Origin: Deltaproteobacteria bacterium
GTDB lineage: Bacteria; Myxococcota_A; UBA796; SXON01
DNA length: 64,000 nucleotides
Reading direction: 5' to 3'
NCBI GenBank assembly: GCA_947445035.1
Contig: CANFCK010000024.1
Coordinates: 1-64,000, forward strand
In this document: piece after piece, positions 18,301 to 25,762 of the stretch
How the letters are laid out: each line of letters begins with the position of its first letter
Numbering within the stretch: the stretch's first letter is position 1
The notes under the pieces: model-generated
What the model was told of the DNA's origin: nothing
Database searches by the model: none
The model's input: the letters and a program-made list of their open reading frames with translations, nothing else
Position numbers and translations under genes: made by a program

Positions 18301-19030
18301 ACGCTTCGACCTGCCGGACGATCGGGCGCGCGAGCGCCGAGCGGCGGATGATCTCGACCGTTTCGACAGGGGTGGGATCGTCGACCAGAATACGCCGACG
18401 GACGCGCGCTATCGAGGCGCGTGCACTCTGGGGCAACTCCGCCACAGCGTCGGCGTGGGTGCGCGCCGCGACGGCGCCGGCAATCCGGGCCCCGGCGTAC
18501 GACGCCGCGCCCTGGCTGCGCGCGACACGCGCGGCTACGAACGGGGTGCTCTTCCACGGGTCCGACACCCCTGGCGTCGGCACGTTCGGCCGCCACGCCA
18601 CCCCCGCGAAGGTAGGCGGCGCCTCACCCGCGGCGGCGGCGGGCGCCGGCGCGAGCGGAAGCTGCATCGCTTCCAGCGCCAGCGACGCGATCCGCGGCGT
18701 CGGTAGTTTGCCTTCGCCCGGCCAGGCACGACGCGCGGCGCGCATCGTGGTGCCGGCACGTTGTTCGAGGAAGCGTTCCTGCCGGCGTTCGCGGCGTCGG
18801 CGCGCCGACGCGAGCTTCCGGAGCATCGCGTAGTAGGGCGCCGCAGACAAGAAAACCATCCCGTCGGCTTTGCCGCCGGTTTGAGCAGGCGCCAACGGCG
18901 CGCCCCAGGGATCGTCGAGGCCGAGGCGGGCGTAGAACGCGGGCGACATCCCGAGCCGGGGACGGCGACGCGTGCGCGCCTCCATCCGATCACTCAGGCC
19001 CTCTCCAGGGATTCGCCGATTCTCCGCCAT
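15359..19030 (-). CDS. Giant Ala/Pro/Arg-rich protein inside the eCIS cluster
   Basis: This 1223-residue protein has no recognised domain. The first ~100 residues are basic and more ordered (SPAFYARLGLDDPWGAP, YYAMLRKLASARRRRERR). The middle ~950 residues are low-complexity Ala, Arg, Pro, Ser and Thr with degenerate repeats such as VRTPDGRYVSARVAQ, IRTPQVRFVNAASG, VRSPDGVFAGAGA, EAEFVSARTARSEA and VRLPGGQFVAASSAPE. The last ~115 residues are charged and helical (SKLVKRLTDLIHLAETERRL; EVFAREVLEVVNRELETRRE). It lies between the tube and the LysM adaptor genes, a position with no giant protein in Afp or PVC. A ruler, scaffold or lumen component is possible. Confidence is high that it is a gene and low on its role. 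Confidence 0.75.
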   Translation of the reverse strand: MAENRRIPGEGLSDRMEARTRRRPRLGMSPAFYARLGLDDPWGAPLAPAQTGGKADGMVFLSAAPYYAMLRKLASARRRRERRQERFLEQRAGTTMRAARRAWPGEGKLPTPRIASLALEAMQLPLAPAPAAAAGEAPPTFAGVAWRPNVPTPGVSDPWKSTPFVAARVARSQGAASYAGARIAGAVAARTHADAVAELPQSARASIARVRRRILVDDPTPVETVEIIRRSALARPIVRQVEASFVAPAASMARAVARGAAPRTSGASTRAVQVALAASSGGEAEFDRAAAGALAVPARGEAMRPAAARRTPPAQRAAARGETRREVSTLSASPLSAARVSAGRPVAASPVARPSSAAGREAAGGEAAGFAPQSVQRFRPAAAAVARAVYGSVAPIGLDAAVAPAATARGDAGPPSQAEARLVRTASGAFTRPSRVRAADAVLPAAPAAPPAVGAATTSVAAPSQRVVASGASPAAVAQASAAPVGSRVALPPVAASLRAARRALPALRPGSSLPVAVAAEATAGAAQPVARARRSAAVRLPGGQFVAASSAPELQSPAASPLPGRGAPRASVGTLGGIGAAPSAAAPTRVGATPRGADGTVVGKAPLAVDHPSGSVGWAVARLADLARPSRSALPHATPPSFVLPEREGASPGTSIATPPAARSVAADARVVAPVVAAARPTKTSLSGAGGVARAVARAVPSGPAARAPVSLVQASTPASVRRSGPLSWARPNADSTMVATAGTPPRRAVSPAARLAAAPVAGVAPTPSSRGAAPRAPEAVFPVPPQLLAELTEAGLVQSSWSQSTPVRTPDGRYVSARVAQALPGLSVLPSISGPIAVSTAPNPRSPTIRTPQVRFVNAASGTPPQGQFSGAPVTRSRPTDWVSARTAVASATAYRGAMGVRSPDGVFAGAGAFNTPEAEFVSARTARSEAGGGTVPSRAPAGVGSLSEGTSPVTPGPRREAVASRTPARRAAAASRSAAPTVRAARPSLETTLADVSAATPAAGAPTWAARSDGTPMVRSAQGLFESLARATTAEQVVNVIAARAGAMPGPVPLSAPMRDVVEQIRQEIRKPAAAEGATLSTRAPDVPRPTATMLRGGSEPVASSASVHRGTTRPVRSSATVRGAGGADDRVSKLVKRLTDLIHLAETERRLSDARGQVRMAEDTAAARAEGSAPVSGGSGEGGKLDVEVFAREVLEVVNRELETRRERRTEDGDETSWW

Positions 19031-19043
19031 CTTTCCCTCCCGC

Positions 19044-19817
19044 CTAAGTGATCTGGATCCCGGAGTGGGCGATCTCTACCATCTCGACCGCGACTTCGGC
19101 GCTGTCCGCCGAAAAGTGCGGGCCTTCCCACGCGACGGGCCAGCCATCGGTGAAGTTGTACCGCCGCACTTCTTCGCCAGCGATGGTCATCATCACGATG
19201 CTGCCGCTTTTGCGCTTGGCGAATTCGTCCGACAGGATCTCGTTGCGCCACTGGGCAAGCTGGGTGTCGCTGCTGACGCCGTAGCGCAGCACGATGTTGT
19301 CCCACCGGGACTGGCCCGGAAGCTTGTGCACCCGGTGATTGACCCCGCCTTCTTCGATCTCGAAGATGGCCGTGCTGGACTTCAGCCCGCTGGCTTCTTT
19401 GAACTGGGCAACCGGGGTCGTGCTGCCGCCCAGCACCAGGTAAAACATGAAGCTCCCCTCGGGGTCGGCCACCCGGGGGCTCTTTTCAGGCCCGGTGTTG
19501 GTGCCGATCGACGTTTCCGCCCGTGCGTTTCCGGTCGCGGCCGTGCCCTTCATGGTGAACTTGATGTCCCCCCCGAAGTCGATCTTGGCGGCCAAGCTGG
19601 GCTGAGAGCCGCCACGGCCGCCGCCACGGCCCGCGCCGCCGGTGATGTCCAGCGACGGCTGAGAGCCAGGTCGTCCGCCGCCTTTTCCCGCGCCCCCGGT
19701 GATGGTGAGCGACGGCTGACTGCCCGGCCGGCCCCCGCCTTTGCCGGCGCCGCCCTTGATCTCGGGGGTGACCTGACCTTCAGCCCGGCCCATTCCGCGT
19801 CCGCGCCAGTCAGCCAT
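19044..19817 (-). CDS. eCIS tail tube protein with Gly-rich N-terminal repeat extension
   Basis: The 257-residue product has a C-terminal domain from about residue 113 (EGSFMFYLVLGG, AQFKEASGLKSSTAIFEIEE, GGVNHRVHKLPGQSRWDNIV, EMVEIAHSGIQIT). This is the T4 gp19-like tail tube fold of Pvc1/Pvc5 and phage tubes. Known eCIS tube proteins are about 150 residues. The extra ~110 N-terminal residues hold three 19-residue repeats (GGAGKGGGRPGSQPSLTIT and two variants, residues 22-78). No signal peptide is seen. In a hexameric ring the extension would point either into the lumen or toward the sheath. The gene follows the second sheath gene with a 36-bp gap. Confidence 0.9.
   Translation of the reverse strand: MADWRGRGMGRAEGQVTPEIKGGAGKGGGRPGSQPSLTITGGAGKGGGRPGSQPSLDITGGAGRGGGRGGSQPSLAAKIDFGGDIKFTMKGTAATGNARAETSIGTNTGPEKSPRVADPEGSFMFYLVLGGSTTPVAQFKEASGLKSSTAIFEIEEGGVNHRVHKLPGQSRWDNIVLRYGVSSDTQLAQWRNEILSDEFAKRKSGSIVMMTIAGEEVRRYNFTDGWPVAWEGPHFSADSAEVAVEMVEIAHSGIQIT
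19584..19754 (-). repeat. Three 57-bp tandem repeats coding Gly-rich 19-mers
   Basis: Three back-to-back 57-bp units encode GGAGKGGGRPGSQPSLTIT, GGAGKGGGRPGSQPSLDIT and GGAGRGGGRGGSQPSLAAK within the tail tube gene. The first two units are nearly identical; the third is more diverged, which suggests expansion from the 5' side. Confidence 0.9.
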
Positions 19818-19853
19818 GAGACCTCCGCAAAAGATCGCTATCCGAAGATCCGT

Positions 19854-21041
19854 CTACGTGCCCGGTGCCCCGAGACGAAGATCGATCAGAATCTGCTCGG
19901 TGGACCCGACCGGCTTGAGCTTCACCTCGACGTGGAGCTCGCCTCGGTCGCGCACGACGAGTGGGTTGGTCGACCGACTACACTCTACCGAATACTCTTC
20001 CATTGCGCGCGTGCCCGACAACAATCCGGCGTTCCACAGCTGCTCGAGTCTGGCCATCACATCGCGCTCAACCACCTTCCAAAGACCGGTTTCGTTGGGT
20101 TCGAAGATGGCCCACTCGTTGTCGCGCCGCAGCTGTTCACCGATCATGCTGACGATGCGGCGGCTGTTGATGAAGCTGAAGGTCGGGTCGGTCGACATTG
20201 TCCGGGCGCCCCAGACCACCACCCCACGGCCGGGGGCGACGAGCAGCGGGTTGATGCCCGCCTCGCCGACCAGCCCGACCTCGCTCCAGTCCATTTCGAC
20301 TTCGGTGTGGGTGACGCCGCGTACCGTGGTGTTGGCCGGGGGCCAGGCGATCCCGGTCGGCTGACGCTCGCGCTCCATCCGGGCGTAGACGCCCATCATC
20401 GCGCCGGAGGGGGGGAGCGCTTTGTCGCCTGCCATCAGGAAGGGGTAGTACACGGCACCCCACGCCCGCGTGGCCGGCTCCCGCGTGCGGAAATCGGCGA
20501 ACCAGCGCTGGAGAAGCTCGCCGTGCAGCCCGTGCGGGGCGTCCATCACGAAGAAGCGGTTGTTCATGGTCCGGCAGTGCGCCAGGAGCTCGTCCGCGAG
20601 GTCTTCGCCGCGCCAGCTGACGCGACCGGTCCTCGCGACGTCGCAGCGGAGGTAGGCCAGCGTCGGAACCGCGACGAGCGCGATCTCCTCTTCGGTGCGA
20701 AGCCGCTCGAAGAGGGACGACAGCGCCCCTTCCGCCAATCCGCCGCCGACGAGCGCCGTCTCATCTTCGATACACACGATCAGCAGGTGGAGCTCGTCGC
20801 CACCGTTCTCAAAGAAGCATCGTGCCGAGCTGCGGGTGATGGGATCGACCAGCTCACGGTGGGGATTGCGCGCGAGGTCTTCCCAGCGGCGCATCGGCAC
20901 GTGGAGAAAGTCGCCGGCGGTGGCGCCCTCGGGCCAGCGCGCGCGGTACAAAAACCCGATCATCGCGGCGATGTCGCACCGCACCAGCTCACGTGAGCGG
21001 CGCGGCGTCGAGTTGTGCTGGATCAGGATGCCGGGGCGCAT
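19854..21041 (-). CDS. Second eCIS sheath-like protein (Pvc3/Pvc4 type)
   Basis: The 395-residue protein ends in the sheath C-terminal domain: GVVVWGARTMSTDPTFSFIN, NEWAIFEPNETGLWKVVERD, QLWNAGLLSGTRAMEEYSVE and a final strand. These align with the main sheath encoded upstream (RVWGARTLGTASDPSWKYIN, QWAVFEPNDHSLWKKITRDL). The N-terminal half differs: it lacks the usual TPGVYIEE start and instead has ILIQHNSTPRRSRELVRCDI. Several eCIS carry two or three sheath paralogues; the minor ones form rings at the baseplate end. Placement between assembly factors and the tube gene fits that use. Confidence 0.85.
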   Translation of the reverse strand: MRPGILIQHNSTPRRSRELVRCDIAAMIGFLYRARWPEGATAGDFLHVPMRRWEDLARNPHRELVDPITRSSARCFFENGGDELHLLIVCIEDETALVGGGLAEGALSSLFERLRTEEEIALVAVPTLAYLRCDVARTGRVSWRGEDLADELLAHCRTMNNRFFVMDAPHGLHGELLQRWFADFRTREPATRAWGAVYYPFLMAGDKALPPSGAMMGVYARMERERQPTGIAWPPANTTVRGVTHTEVEMDWSEVGLVGEAGINPLLVAPGRGVVVWGARTMSTDPTFSFINSRRIVSMIGEQLRRDNEWAIFEPNETGLWKVVERDVMARLEQLWNAGLLSGTRAMEEYSVECSRSTNPLVVRDRGELHVEVKLKPVGSTEQILIDLRLGAPGT

Positions 21042-21051
21042 GTCGAGTCGT

Positions 21052-21255
21052 TCACCGGGGTGCGTTGATCTTCTCGTTGATCGTCGAGATCTCCTTTACC
21101 CAAGTATGCCGCTCCTTGTGCGACAACTCGAGGAGCGGTTCCCGCGCCCAGTGGAAGTGGTAGGCGATGAAAGCTACCTCCTTGAAGATGTTCTCCAGGG
21201 GGTAGCTTACGATTCCCCCAGGCGGCCAAACTCCTTCTCGAACTTGGCGCCGCAT
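21052..21255 (-). CDS. Small conserved eCIS protein (DUF6760-like)
   Basis: The 67-residue product contains SYPLENIFKEVAFIAYHFHW and then LLELSHKERHTWVKEISTIN. This fits a short family found in many eCIS clusters, where it is an assembly factor of unknown mechanism and resembles the phage GpE-type tape chaperone. The start is uncertain. The ATG at 21255 lies within the end of the upstream gene and gives 49 bp of overlap; no other ATG or GTG precedes the conserved block. A shorter product from a non-canonical start is possible. Confidence 0.7.
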   Translation of the reverse strand: MRRQVREGVWPPGGIVSYPLENIFKEVAFIAYHFHWAREPLLELSHKERHTWVKEISTINEKINAPR

Positions 21256-21578
21256 TCGGGACAGGTGACGGTGATCGTCGCTTCGTCTTCGTTGATGCGG
21301 TTGTACATCTCTTCGAGGAAGCGGAGATCGCCAGCAAAGAGGTTTTCGACGGTGCCGGTGTTCACTTCGTTGAGCGAGCCGAGGCGGATCACCACGCGGG
21401 AGAGCAAGACGATGATCAGGTAGGCGCGGTTGCGCTGGACGCGCATGTCCGTCAGCGGGGTGATCTCGTCCTTGGCGTTGGCGAGGCGCATGACGCCTTC
21501 ACGATGGAGCACCCCGTCTTTGTCGACGAAGCCGCGGGGGAGGATGAACTCGTACTCGGTCTTGAAGTCGGCAGCCAA
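21207..21578 (-). CDS. eCIS tail assembly protein with C-terminal zinc-type CPECG knuckle
   Basis: The 123-residue protein has the segment EFILPRGFVDKDGVLHREGV followed by MRLANAKDEITPL and AYLIIVLLSRVVIRLGSL. This is the signature of the small T4-like/eCIS assembly protein encoded next to the sheath in Afp-type clusters. Near the C-terminus CPECGAKFEKEF adds a two-Cys knuckle that could form half of a zinc site. It is one of the chaperone-like factors that are not part of the mature particle in related systems. It lies 94 bp downstream of the sheath, after a strong hairpin. Confidence 0.75.
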   Translation of the reverse strand: MAADFKTEYEFILPRGFVDKDGVLHREGVMRLANAKDEITPLTDMRVQRNRAYLIIVLLSRVVIRLGSLNEVNTGTVENLFAGDLRFLEEMYNRINEDEATITVTCPECGAKFEKEFGRLGES

Positions 21579-21619
21579 GGTGTCCTCGCGGGGATTCTGG
21601 AGTGAGGGGTGGGGGCGTT

Positions 21620-21647
21620 ATGGGGGAGGGCCCTCGCCCTCCCCCAT
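21620..21647 (-). terminator. Strong GC hairpin after the sheath gene
   Basis: A perfect 11-bp stem (ATGGGGGAGGG paired with CCCTCCCCCAT) with a 6-base loop lies 26 bp downstream of the sheath stop. There is no T-tract on the minus strand. It is therefore more likely a partial terminator or an RNA 3'-end stabiliser that raises sheath mRNA over downstream genes than a full stop. Confidence 0.55.
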
Positions 21648-21672
21648 CCCAAGATCAGCAGTTGGAAAGCGG

Positions 21673-23472
21673 CTACTCTTCGATGAGTGCGCCGCCGTCC
21701 CACTGGCCGATGCTGAAGATCACGAACTCCGCCGGCTTGACCGGACAGATGCCGATCTGGATGTTGACCTGGCCCGCGTCGATGAGGTAGCGCGGGTTGG
21801 TCTCGTCGTCACACTTGACGTAGAACGCCTCTTCTGCGGTGGTGCCGAACAGCGCGCCCGAGCGCCAGACGCGCATGAGGTAGGCGCGGAGATCGCGGGT
21901 GATCTTCTTCCACAACGAGTGATCGTTGGGCTCGAACACGGCCCACTGGCTGCCCAACATGATCGACTGCTCGACCATGATGAAGAGCCGGCGCACGTTG
22001 ATGTACTTCCAGGAGGGGTCGGAAGCCGTGCCGAGGGTACGGGCACCCCAGACGCGGACGCCGCGGTCCTTGAAGATGCGCACGACGTTGATGCCGCGGT
22101 CGTTGTACTGCCCCTGCTCCAGCCGGTTGATGTTCTGGCTGAGGCCGGTGATCCCCATCAGGATCTCGTTCGCGGGCGCCTTGTGCACGCCGCGTTCACC
22201 GTCGACGCGAGCGTAAAGCCCGGCGATGTGGCCGCTCGGCGGGACGAAGAGCTCGTTGCGCTCGGACTTGATGAGCTTGCGGCGGTTGGGGCCCGCGATC
22301 TTGATGTGCTCCTGGTTGCCGGTGAACCAGCTGGGCTTGGTGATGCGACACCACGGCACGTAGATGGCGCCATAGCCCTTGTTGCTGGCCGGGATGTCCA
22401 TGGCGCCATCGGAGATGATTGGCCCATCGAGGATCGCGAAGCGGTCCTTGCGGACCTCGCACAGCTCCAGCATTTCGCGCTGCTGGTTGGGGGTGAGGCC
22501 CGGCGCGACCATCAGGGCGATGTCGTCCACGTCGTCGAACGCGTACAACCCGAGCTTGTCGGCCTGGTTTTCACGAACCGAGCCCTCGGTGTCCTGCATG
22601 CCCATCAGGTAGACGTAGCACTTGCCGCCGCCGTTATCGAAGAAGCCGTTGACGCCCGCCACGAAGTTGAAGGTGGTGGGCTGGCTGAGCCAGTCCCGGA
22701 ACTCGGCCTTGAGCGCGTCGTCGCTGTTGAGCGCTTCGTACACCGCGTCTGCCGCGTCGTCGGGGTTGGTGAATGACTTGCCGACGAGGTCTTCGACCGG
22801 GCGGGTTTCGATCAGGTACTGGGCGAAGTAGCTCTGCAACCAGCGGAAGAACTCCGCCTTGTTGGTGATCGCGACCGGGGGCACCGAGTACTCACTGCGC
22901 ATCGCCGAGCCGGCGGTGCCCTTGACCTCGTAGCCGTAGGCGCCGAGCACGTCGGCGGCCGACTTCGGCTGGGGCTTGTCGAGCGGGAAGGTCTCGTGCA
23001 GGGAGTTGAGCAGCTTCTCGACGGCTTCGTCGGAGTCAGTGACCACCTTGCCGTCGACGCTCATGTTCACTTCAGGAACTTCGATCGTCTTTTCGGCCCA
23101 CGTGACCTTGACCTTGCCCTTGGTGCCCGCTTCGAACTTCGGAGCGGTGGGGCCGGCCTTGGCGGCGCCGTACAACTCGAAGTACTTCTTGACGTCGCGC
23201 ACGGCCTTGCGGTCGAGCTTCATCGACTGGGTGAGCGCGGTCGTCGCCTCGGCGGCATCGCCCTTGATGGCGCCCTTTTCGTCGATGAGCTGCGGCGCGA
23301 CCTTGCCCTTGAGCTGGCGCTTGCCGTTGCTCCCGGTGATCGCCGTCGCGTCGATCGGCGGCTTGAAGTTGAACAACCCGAGGAAGCCCGGGATGGACGT
23401 GGAGACCGACGCAATCGGCTTGGCGCCGCTGTCGACCTCACGAATATAGACGCCTGGGGTATGATAATCCAT
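21673..23472 (-). CDS. eCIS contractile sheath protein (Afp2/Pvc2 type)
   Basis: At 599 residues it starts with the sheath signature MDYHTPGVYIREVDSGAKPI and STSIPGFLGLF. The C-terminal half has GVRVWGARTLG, YINVRRLFIMVEQSIM, QWAVFEPNDHSLWKKI and ends QIGICPVKPAEFVIFSIGQW. This is the canonical phage_sheath_1 layout. An insertion domain of about 250 residues in the middle accounts for the length. It forms the outer contractile cylinder, whose contraction drives the inner tube. A GGAGG lies about 8 bp before the ATG, and the stop of the DUF4255 gene is only 3 bp upstream, so it is in the same operon. Confidence 0.95.
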   Translation of the reverse strand: MDYHTPGVYIREVDSGAKPIASVSTSIPGFLGLFNFKPPIDATAITGSNGKRQLKGKVAPQLIDEKGAIKGDAAEATTALTQSMKLDRKAVRDVKKYFELYGAAKAGPTAPKFEAGTKGKVKVTWAEKTIEVPEVNMSVDGKVVTDSDEAVEKLLNSLHETFPLDKPQPKSAADVLGAYGYEVKGTAGSAMRSEYSVPPVAITNKAEFFRWLQSYFAQYLIETRPVEDLVGKSFTNPDDAADAVYEALNSDDALKAEFRDWLSQPTTFNFVAGVNGFFDNGGGKCYVYLMGMQDTEGSVRENQADKLGLYAFDDVDDIALMVAPGLTPNQQREMLELCEVRKDRFAILDGPIISDGAMDIPASNKGYGAIYVPWCRITKPSWFTGNQEHIKIAGPNRRKLIKSERNELFVPPSGHIAGLYARVDGERGVHKAPANEILMGITGLSQNINRLEQGQYNDRGINVVRIFKDRGVRVWGARTLGTASDPSWKYINVRRLFIMVEQSIMLGSQWAVFEPNDHSLWKKITRDLRAYLMRVWRSGALFGTTAEEAFYVKCDDETNPRYLIDAGQVNIQIGICPVKPAEFVIFSIGQWDGGALIEE

Positions 23473-23475
23473 GAT

Positions 23476-24351
23476 TCAGTCCTCCGAGTCTGAGTCAGAA
23501 TCCGCGTTCTTGCGGAAGAAGTGCGCGGTCGGCCCGATGACCGGTCGCGGCTTTTGCGGAGGCAGTCCAGGACGGATGCGCCCGTTTCGAGACGATTCTT
23601 GACCATCCGCTGGGGGCGAGGTGGCCGAGAGCCTTCCCATGCGAACGGTCGAGCCGCCCGCACTCTTGTACAAGGGTCCATCTAACGCCACGCGTGCTCG
23701 ATAAGTCAAGAACGGGCGGTAGGGAGCCTCATGAAGCGTGAACAGATTGATGGCGTCGCCGACCGTGAGATCGTCGGTCAACGCCAAGGAAACCTTTTCG
23801 ACGAGCAGCCCATCATCGGCGCCCTTTTCGTCCTCTTCTTCGGGCGGTTGCCCGGTGAAGCAGTTGACGTCGTAGGTGCGGCCGAGGCTGTCCACCTCGC
23901 GACCGTCGGGGAGCGCAAAGCGGCGCGGTCGATGGATCAGATGGGTGGCTTCGTTGAGGCGGACGAGCAGCCAGCCCATCAATCGTTCGGCATCGCTGCG
24001 GAATTTGCTGTGTACCGCAACGAGATAGTAGAGATCGAGCAGAAGCGGCGGCCGGTGGTAGTAGACCTCGCCCTCGGACGCGTCGGTCTTAACGAAGACC
24101 GGCGCCTGCCGGTGGCGCTTGCTGTTGAGCAACGCCGGGTTCTGGGCCAGGCGGTACATGTAGATGTACAGCACCTCTTCGCGATCCTTTGGGATGAACT
24201 TCAGCTCTTCTTCGAGCCGCGGCGGCTGCCCGCCGAGGTTGTAGCCGTCGACCAAAAACTTGTGGAGCGCCTCGGTGGTTTCGCCGATGATGCCCCGGCC
24301 CGACGCCGGCCCGGCGGTGGCCAGGAGCGCGGCGTGCTCCGCGGGGGTCAA
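23476..24351 (-). CDS. eCIS terminal/cap protein, DUF4255 (Pvc16-like)
   Basis: The 291-residue protein has an N-terminal ~200-residue DUF4255 domain: ALHKFLVDGYNLGGQPPRLE, VYYHRPPLLLDLYYLVAVHS, RLMGWLLVRLNEATHLIHRP and SLALTDDLTVGDAINLFTLH. In PVC and Afp, Pvc16 forms the cap that ends sheath and tube growth. The C-terminal ~80 residues are Pro/Ser-rich and end in an acidic DSDSDSED. Its ATG overlaps the stop of the upstream 145-residue ORF (ATGA). The gene is first or second in the visible eCIS operon, which is the common position. Confidence 0.9.
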   Translation of the reverse strand: MTPAEHAALLATAGPASGRGIIGETTEALHKFLVDGYNLGGQPPRLEEELKFIPKDREEVLYIYMYRLAQNPALLNSKRHRQAPVFVKTDASEGEVYYHRPPLLLDLYYLVAVHSKFRSDAERLMGWLLVRLNEATHLIHRPRRFALPDGREVDSLGRTYDVNCFTGQPPEEEDEKGADDGLLVEKVSLALTDDLTVGDAINLFTLHEAPYRPFLTYRARVALDGPLYKSAGGSTVRMGRLSATSPPADGQESSRNGRIRPGLPPQKPRPVIGPTAHFFRKNADSDSDSED

Positions 24352-24785
24352 CGCGGCACCGGCAGCGGGGGGAGCGGCACCGCCAGGTTCACGCGCGGGG
24401 CGAACGCGCGCGGGCGGGGGACAATGGCGGAGGGCGATCCCACTTCTGGCCAGTCGGCGTGGGCCTCGTGGAGGGCGGCGCCGAAGCGTGGACGCGGAGC
24501 GGCGGTGGGCGAGGGCTCCAAGAACGCGACCCGTTTCGGGCGAACGCCGGCCATCGCGTAAGGGGTGCGAATCAGCCGGATGAGCTGAGGCGCGTAGGGG
24601 AGCGAATCGATCACGCGCTTGGTGGGGCGCTGCCGGACGTCCAAAAGCTCCTTCAGGTCGCGCGGTGGCACCGGATCGGGCCGCGCCCGCCGATCTTCGC
24701 TGAGGTGCAGGCGGACGCGACCCTCCGGGTGGACGCCGGCGCCAGGAAGGCGGCGGTCAAGGCGATTCCGGGGGTCGAAACGCAT
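24348..24785 (-). CDS. Hypothetical Pro-rich protein heading the eCIS operon
   Basis: A 145-residue product from ATG 24785 (MRFDPRNRLDRRLPGAGVHP). Residues ~40-85 look ordered (DLKELLDVRQRPTKRVIDSL, IRLIRTPYAMAG); the rest is Pro/Arg-rich and ends in PLPPLPVPR. The frame is open for 263 codons upstream, but that extension is Arg/Pro junk typical of a shadow frame, so the internal ATG is chosen. It is translationally coupled (ATGA) to the DUF4255 gene. No family is recognised. Position suggests an eCIS accessory factor; alternatively it is a leader ORF with no independent role. Confidence 0.5.
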   Translation of the reverse strand: MRFDPRNRLDRRLPGAGVHPEGRVRLHLSEDRRARPDPVPPRDLKELLDVRQRPTKRVIDSLPYAPQLIRLIRTPYAMAGVRPKRVAFLEPSPTAAPRPRFGAALHEAHADWPEVGSPSAIVPRPRAFAPRVNLAVPLPPLPVPR

Positions 24786-24865
24786 CGGCCGCCGACCGTA
24801 TCGCGGTGGCGCTTGGCGCAAGGGGGTTGATGGAAAGATCGTTAACGGCGCCGCCGCCGCCTGGC

Positions 24866-25762
24866 TCAGAGTGGCCGGGAGGGCTGGCCGGGGATGCGTT
24901 CGACGGCTCGAACTTCCATGCCGCCGTGGCCGGGGACCGAGCAACTCGCGGTGCCGCGCCAACCGGGCTCGGCCAGCCGAAACGACCAGCGTGTGTCTCG
25001 CAGGGAATCGGAGCACGGCAGCAGGCCGTCGCCGGTCGCGCCGACGAGGGTGCCCGCTACGCTGGAGCCGGGCTGTTGGCCGGGGGCTTACGCTGCGACG
25101 CCCGCCGCCAACCCCTGTGCGCGCAGCGAGGCCGCCGCCCCGGCGTGCAGCCGCCCGCCGGCGACGGGGTAGCCGCGAGTTCAGGGCGCTGGCGACGGCC
25201 CGCGCGACGGTTGGCCGCCGGGGCAGCCATTCTTCCCCACACCCAACACGGTCGTCCCATCGGGCTGAGGGATGCGCTCCATACCCCAACTGGGCGCGCC
25301 GGCCGGGAGCCACAGCGCGCCGACCGCCGGGTCCACTTCTCCGCCCGGCACGTAGTCGATGACGTCGATGGTCATGCTCCCGAGCCCCTCGACCGTGCAG
25401 GTTGCGGCTCCGCGCCAGCCCGGGGTCAACGTCCAGAACAACCAGTGTCTTCCGCGTCCGGACAGGCACATGAAGGAACAACGGCCGTCCGGACCCGCCA
25501 AGTGTCCGGACTGCGACGTGTATCCGCCTGGCATTTCGTTCCCATCGTGCGCGTCGAGCAACTCGGCGGCGCACGGTTCGTTGGCGACGCGAACCTGAAC
25601 ACTACTGATGCACCCCGCGGGCGCTCCGGGCGCCTCCACCCGCGTCACTTCGGTGGCAACGAGCGGCTCGAGCTGGGGATACGACAGTACCGGCGGCACT
25701 GGCGCGAAGCATGCGAGAATGACGGGGAGGAGCATCAGCGATCTCCGGCAGGCGACGGTCAT
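24866..25762 (-). pseudogene. Lipoprotein gene with a duplicated Cys domain, broken by in-frame stops
   Basis: From the ATG at 25762, one frame runs to 24866 interrupted by TGA (25181-25183) and TAA (25088-25090). The first part has a signal LMLLPVILAC and the block CSFMCLSGRGRHWLFWTL, then TPGWRGAATCTVEGLGSM and VIDYVPG. After the two stops the same frame carries a second copy of the block: LLPCSDSLRDTRWSFRL, AEPGWRGTASCSVPGHGGM and VERIPG. The shared PGWRGxAxCxVxGxGxM pattern shows a tandem domain duplication within a former single gene. The first 193 codons could still make a short lipoprotein. No known family is recognised. Confidence 0.6.

Noticed and set aside
16797-18833. Several plus-strand ORFs opposite the 1223-residue gene
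   Set aside because: They mirror its Ala/Arg/Pro repeat DNA and carry no ribosome sites or conserved text.
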